Shown piece after piece: positions 61,066 through 64,000 of a stretch of DNA of 64,000 nucleotides. The stretch's first letter is position 1; the number at the start of each line of letters is the position of its first letter. The position numbers and the translations under genes were made by a program. The stretch lies in contig NZ_CP192507.1 in NCBI RefSeq assembly GCF_050613145.1, positions 1,116,001-1,180,000 on the forward strand. The letters run 5' to 3'. The notes below the pieces were generated by a model that was not told the DNA's origin, searched no databases, and saw nothing but the letters and a program-made list of their open reading frames with translations. The DNA comes from Lysinibacillus_B sp050613145 (lineage in GTDB: Bacteria > Bacillota > Bacilli > Bacillales_A > Planococcaceae).

Positions 61066-61836
61066 GTGATTGATATCCATGCACATATTTTGTGGGATGT
61101 TGATGATGGCCCAAGCTCCATAGAAGAAACCATGCACATGTTAGCGCAAGCTGTGCAGGAAGGAATTACCGAAATCATTGCTACTCCACATAGGCATCAT
61201 CCTCAATATGATGTAGGTTATGAGAAAGTGAATGACCAAATTTATACGTTACAAGAGGAGCTTAAAAATAATGGGATTCCATTAACGCTTCATACTGGGC
61301 ATGAGGTACGATTATCTGCAAAAATACTCTCACTTCATAAGGAAAAGAAAATTCACACATTAGCCAATTCTAACTATCTCCTATTAGAGTTACCATCAGA
61401 CCATGTACCTTACTATACGACGAACATTATTCGTCAATTATTAGTAGAGGGCATCATCCCTATAATCGCACACCCAGAACGAAATAAAGCAATTGCTGAA
61501 AGGCCCATTTATTTAGAACGACTTATTCGTGAAGGCGCTGTAGCACAAATAACAGCTGGTAGTTTAGCAGGACATTTTGGGCGTACGATACAAAAGATCT
61601 CGCTTAATCTAGTGAAGACCAATTTAGTGCATACGTATGGTTCAGACGCTCATAATTTAACATTTCGTCCTTTTTTATTTGACGCAGGTCTTCGTTATTT
61701 AGAAAAAAGAAAAGCATTAGATGCCGTTGATATTTTACTTGAAAATAATGCACGAGTTATTAAAAATAAGCCTCTTCTTATCCAAGAACCGGAGGAAATA
61801 ACTGAATTAAAATGGTGGAAAATATTTAGTCTGTAA
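61066..61836 (+). CDS. CpsB/YwqE-type PHP protein-tyrosine phosphatase
   Basis: Manganese-dependent tyrosine phosphatase that controls surface polysaccharide synthesis by dephosphorylating a tyrosine kinase. The 256 residues show PHP metal motifs: IDIHAHILWDVDDG, ATPHRHH, HTGHEV, IIAHPERN and GSDAHN. GTG 61066 follows AGGAGGGG. The cognate Wzz adaptor/BY-kinase genes, usually adjacent, are not in this window and may lie beyond the right edge. Confidence 0.94.
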   Translation: MIDIHAHILWDVDDGPSSIEETMHMLAQAVQEGITEIIATPHRHHPQYDVGYEKVNDQIYTLQEELKNNGIPLTLHTGHEVRLSAKILSLHKEKKIHTLANSNYLLLELPSDHVPYYTTNIIRQLLVEGIIPIIAHPERNKAIAERPIYLERLIREGAVAQITAGSLAGHFGRTIQKISLNLVKTNLVHTYGSDAHNLTFRPFLFDAGLRYLEKRKALDAVDILLENNARVIKNKPLLIQEPEEITELKWWKIFSL

Positions 61837-61872
61837 CAGAAAGAATTTGTATAAACACTGTGGAGGACAGCG

Positions 61873-62778
61873 ATGAAAAGAGTATTGAAATGGGTAGCGA
61901 TTATAGTGGCGGGATTGTGCATAATTAGTTTCATATTCCTCTTTAAAGTATATCAAGATTTCAAAAGTACAGCAGAAGAAGTGTATGCGCCGATTCAAGA
62001 TGAAGTATCTGAAAAAAGGGCTGAGGCGGTGGATGTTACCTCAAAAGACCCTTTTTCCGCGCTTATTTTAGGTGTGGATGAACGAGAGGGGGATAGTGGC
62101 CGCTCGGATACAATCATCGTGCTAACAGTTAATCCGACTTTTAAGACAACTAAAATGTTAAGCATTCCACGTGATACGTATACAGCTATTATTGGAATGG
62201 ATATAAAAGATAAAATTAATCATGCATATGCTTTTGGCGGTATAGAAATGTCGATGAAAACAGTGGAAAACTTCCTTGATATCCCAATAGACTATGTGGC
62301 ACAAGTGAACATGGAAAGCTTTACCGATATTATAAATATTGTCGGTGGTATTTCTGTTGATAACACATTAGATTTTTATTATGAGGATGAACATTTTCCA
62401 ATCGGTGAACTTGAATTAGATGGAGAAAAAGCGTTGAAATATGTGCGTATGCGCTACGAAGATCCAGAAGGTGATTTTGGTCGCCAAAATCGTCAAAAAC
62501 AAGTTATACAAGGTGTTCTAAAGGAAGTCATTTCATTGAATACGGCATGGAACTACCAAGCGATATTCAAAACATTAGAAAAAAATGTACAAATTAATAT
62601 AATGTTCGAAGAGCTTTTAGATATTCGTAAAAATTATGCCAGCAGTTTAAAAAATATGGACCAACTTTATTTAACGAATGGTTCAGGGACGATGATGAAT
62701 GGTATCTATTATTACATGCCAAATGAAGCTGAACTGGAAACAATTCAAAGGTTATTGCAGGAGCACTTGGAGCTTTAA
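61873..62778 (+). CDS. LCP-family (LytR-CpsA-Psr) glycopolymer ligase
   Basis: Membrane-anchored enzyme that attaches wall teichoic acid or capsule to peptidoglycan. The 301 residues have an N-terminal membrane helix (about 8-30) and an LCP domain with GVDEREGDSGRSDTIIV, SIPRDTY, INHAYAFGG and the FGRQNRQKQV region. GGAGGAC precedes ATG 61873. It is 36 bp after the phosphatase, so both are one transcript. Confidence 0.93.
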   Translation: MKRVLKWVAIIVAGLCIISFIFLFKVYQDFKSTAEEVYAPIQDEVSEKRAEAVDVTSKDPFSALILGVDEREGDSGRSDTIIVLTVNPTFKTTKMLSIPRDTYTAIIGMDIKDKINHAYAFGGIEMSMKTVENFLDIPIDYVAQVNMESFTDIINIVGGISVDNTLDFYYEDEHFPIGELELDGEKALKYVRMRYEDPEGDFGRQNRQKQVIQGVLKEVISLNTAWNYQAIFKTLEKNVQINIMFEELLDIRKNYASSLKNMDQLYLTNGSGTMMNGIYYYMPNEAELETIQRLLQEHLEL

Positions 62779-62846
62779 GGACAAAACGTACGAAAATTCG
62801 CTAGTGATTCAAAACTTTATATTCCATGTGTTTTTGAGGAAATATG

Positions 62847-62893
62847 AAAAGGATAAGGCACCTTCTGGTAAGAGAGCGCTTATCCTTTATTTT
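62847..62893 (+). terminator. LCP gene terminator
   Basis: AAAGGATAAG (62848-62857) pairs with CTTATCCTTT (62879-62888) with a 21-nt loop, followed by ATTTTG. Confidence 0.75.
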
Positions 62894-62897
62894 GTAA

Positions 62898-62917
62898 ATT
62901 CGTTTATATAAACGAAT
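62898..62917. repeat. Perfect 20-bp palindrome
   Basis: The sequence from ATTCGTTTAT to its exact reverse complement ATAAACGAAT, centred at 62907/62908. It follows the LCP terminator and could be a protein-binding site or cruciform. Confidence 0.6.
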
Positions 62918-62935
62918 AAATTCCCTTTGCTTTTC

Positions 62936-62992
62936 TCCACAAGATGAAGCATGTGTTGAAAGCCTGCTTCATCTCATCTCCCTGTTTGTGGA
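62936..62992 (+). other. Nested hairpin in the long leader
   Basis: TCCACAA (62936-62942) pairs with TTGTGGA (62986-62992), directly enclosing GATGAAGCA (62943-62951) paired with TGCTTCATC (62965-62973); a 12-nt one-sided bulge separates the two on the 3' side. Confidence 0.5.
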
Positions 62993-63454
62993 TAGCCTAC
63001 ATCATTTTTTGCCTCGATTTTAACCAGTATAACTGAATCCATTTCACCCTATTTTTTTGAAATACAAGCTATTTCATAACACCTCACCCTTTTTTTATTT
63101 ATCATCTTTTGAGTACTACAATCTCCACCAGTTCATACAGGCAAGAGTTTTTTCTTGTTACTCGACCATTTATTTACAAGCTGCATAAGTTCGCTAGAAG
63201 TAGAATGTATACTTTCTAGATTTACACCACGGGATTTTAGCGACGAACTATACATAGTAAAAAATAACTACTAATTAATTATTTGTTTTGTAATATTTTG
63301 TGTTTAACGTTAATAAAGTGGAGGAGAGTATATAAAAACAAGTGTTTTTTTGTGGTGTATAAATAATTTTTTGTTTTAATTCGCAAATGAGTAGTAATCT
63401 AAATGCACTGTTTTTATACAGTATAAACTTTTAACCATTTTCTGAGTGATTTAT
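62993..63454 (+). other. AT-rich non-coding stretch before the CapD-like gene
   Basis: No gene seen on either strand above about 25 codons. A bulged hairpin CTAGAAGTA (63194-63202) with TACTTTCTAG (63210-63219) is present. The T-rich runs and small structures suggest regulatory DNA or a decayed region rather than a coding one. Confidence 0.4.
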
Positions 63455-63654
63455 ATGGAAGGAGTTTTAGTAAAACTGCCAAGCTTAAAAATTAAGCGAA
63501 GTTAATGGCTATACAAGTTGGATTTATTGTTTGCATAATCTGGAGGATTTTGTACTTGTAACGCTGCAGGAGCGTGAAAAATGAGACCAACAAAAAGGGA
63601 AAGGAATGAATCATTTTGAGGAGGCACATGCGACTAGCACAAATGCTTTTGTGA
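63455..63654 (+). other. Chain of four very short ORFs upstream of the CapD-like gene
   Basis: 63455-63505 (16 codons, MEGVLVKLPSLKIKRS), 63505-63561 (18 codons, MAIQVGFIVCIIWRILYL, hydrophobic, overlapping by TAATG), 63581-63619 (12 codons, preceded by AGGAG) and 63628-63654 (8 codons, its GAGGAGG site overlapping the previous stop). An ACGCT-GCAGG-AGCGT hairpin (about 63561-63575) lies between. They may be leader peptides, gene remains or chance. Confidence 0.3.
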
Positions 63655-63728
63655 AAATTTAGTTCAATATATAGAACGAAGCAGATTGAAAAATGAATAG
63701 TTAAGTGTATATAAAAGAGGGGTAGATA

Positions 63729-64000
63729 GTGAATTATACGTTAAGATACTCTGTTTTTTTTATGTTAGATTCACTCATTGTGTTATCTACGATTTTTATT
63801 AGCTATTGGTTATTAAATGCTTCATACAATGCTTATTTGGATTCATTAATTATCGTAAGTTCATTGGCGCTGCTAATTAGTCATCACATTATGGCGTATT
63901 TCTTCCAGTTGTACAATCGTATTTGGAGTGTAGCCTCTGTGAGAGAATTATTAGCGATAGGCTATGCGATTACTATTTCCATTATTGTCGCAAGTGGAAT
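63729..64000 (+). CDS. CapD/EpsC-type polysaccharide epimerase/dehydratase, 5' part (cut by window end)
   Basis: GTG 63729 follows AAGAGGGG and opens an uninterrupted frame to the window end (90 codons). The start MNYTLRYSVFFMLDSLIVLS, with several hydrophobic segments and YFFQLYNRIWSVASVRELLA (about 61-80), is typical of the membrane-anchored UDP-sugar 4,6-dehydratase/C5-epimerase family, whose Rossmann domain would lie past the edge. It begins synthesis of the first sugar of the exported polysaccharide. Confidence 0.8.
   Translation, partial: MNYTLRYSVFFMLDSLIVLSTIFISYWLLNASYNAYLDSLIIVSSLALLISHHIMAYFFQLYNRIWSVASVRELLAIGYAITISIIVASG

Noticed and set aside
155..61998. Many minus-strand and off-frame open frames of 60-170 codons throughout the window
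   Set aside because: They lie inside or opposite clearly recognised genes, lack ribosome sites and give low-complexity translations. Only the minus-strand GntR/ABC cassette at 33060-35529 is real.
62699..62911. 70-codon frame overlapping the LCP gene end
   Set aside because: Starts inside the LCP gene in another frame and passes through its terminator.
63006..63060. Short minus-strand frame (about 22 codons) with an AGGGTG site in the long leader
   Set aside because: Too short to support; might be a gene remnant, but no family is recognised.
63455..63720. Known riboswitch classes (cyclic di-GMP, cyclic di-AMP, purine, SAM) before the CapD-like gene
   Set aside because: I could not find the conserved core sequences of these classes; a covariance-model search would decide.
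1..64000. CRISPR arrays, tRNA or rRNA genes, prophage or intact insertion sequences
   Set aside because: No regularly spaced repeats, tRNA-like cloverleaf, rRNA sequence, transposase or integrase frame was seen.

Overview
The window looks like core chromosome from a low-GC, flagellated, endospore-forming member of the Bacillales. Gene content and order follow the Bacillus subtilis stretch from cheB to rny closely. Differences from that order, frequent TTG/GTG starts and characteristic Bacillaceae/Planococcaceae intergenic repeats suggest a Lysinibacillus/Solibacillus-like organism. The genus is an inference from pattern, not a search result. I found no rRNA, tRNA, CRISPR array, prophage or intact insertion sequence.

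Layout. (1) 12-7269 is the 3' end of the fla/che operon: cheB, cheA, cheW, cheC, cheD, a small two-helix membrane protein, a terminator, then sigD with its own extended -10 promoter, a small charged protein and a SwrB-like protein. (2) 7270-10605 holds rpsB, tsf, pyrH and frr. (3) 10606-21234 holds envelope and lipid genes uppS-cdsA-dxr-rseP, then proS and polC. (4) 21235-26832 is the nusA-infB operon: rimP, nusA, rnpM, ylxQ, infB, ylxP, rbfA. (5) 26925-32995 holds truB, ribF, rpsO, pnp and the M16 peptidase mlpA. (6) 33060-35529, on the minus strand, is a GntR/ABC-exporter cassette interrupting the usual mlpA-ymxH adjacency. (7) 35678-39332 is ymxH-dpaA-dpaB, with a sigma-K-like promoter for dipicolinate synthesis in the mother cell, then asd and dapA. 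(8) 39665-43698 holds rnjB and the spoIIIE/ftsK-type DNA translocase. (9) 43892-49556 is a GntR regulator and a NupNOPQ-type nucleoside ABC importer. (10) 50066-58655 is ymfF, ymfH, ymfI, ymfJ, ymfK, rodZ, pgsA, cinA and recA with a LexA box. (11) 59201-60757 is rny. (12) 61066-64000 starts a surface-polysaccharide locus: a CpsB/YwqE phosphatase, an LCP ligase, a 950-bp non-coding stretch, and the first 90 codons of a CapD/EpsC-type membrane epimerase/dehydratase cut by the window edge.

How the parts work together: chemotaxis adaptation and sigma-D regulation; translation and ribosome maturation; isoprenoid, lipid and cell-wall precursors; RNA decay (pnp, rnjB, rny); sporulation (dpaAB, spoIIIE, asd/dapA feeding dipicolinate); nucleoside uptake; DNA repair; and polysaccharide export.

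I did not find a convincing new multi-gene system. The most interesting unexplained items are the structured intergenic repeats (31644-31761, 39578-39651, 49685-49863), the long leader before the CapD-like gene with a chain of very short ORFs, the YmfK protein with ACT-like and P-loop parts, the inserted ABC cassette with a nested palindromic operator, and a motif shared by the rpsO leader and the nusA-rnpM gap. Gene starts were moved inward from the longest frame where a clear ribosome binding site supported it (cheC, sigD, nusA, rbfA, ymxH, dapA, rnjB, ftsK, ymfC, nupO, nupQ, ymfJ, rodZ).
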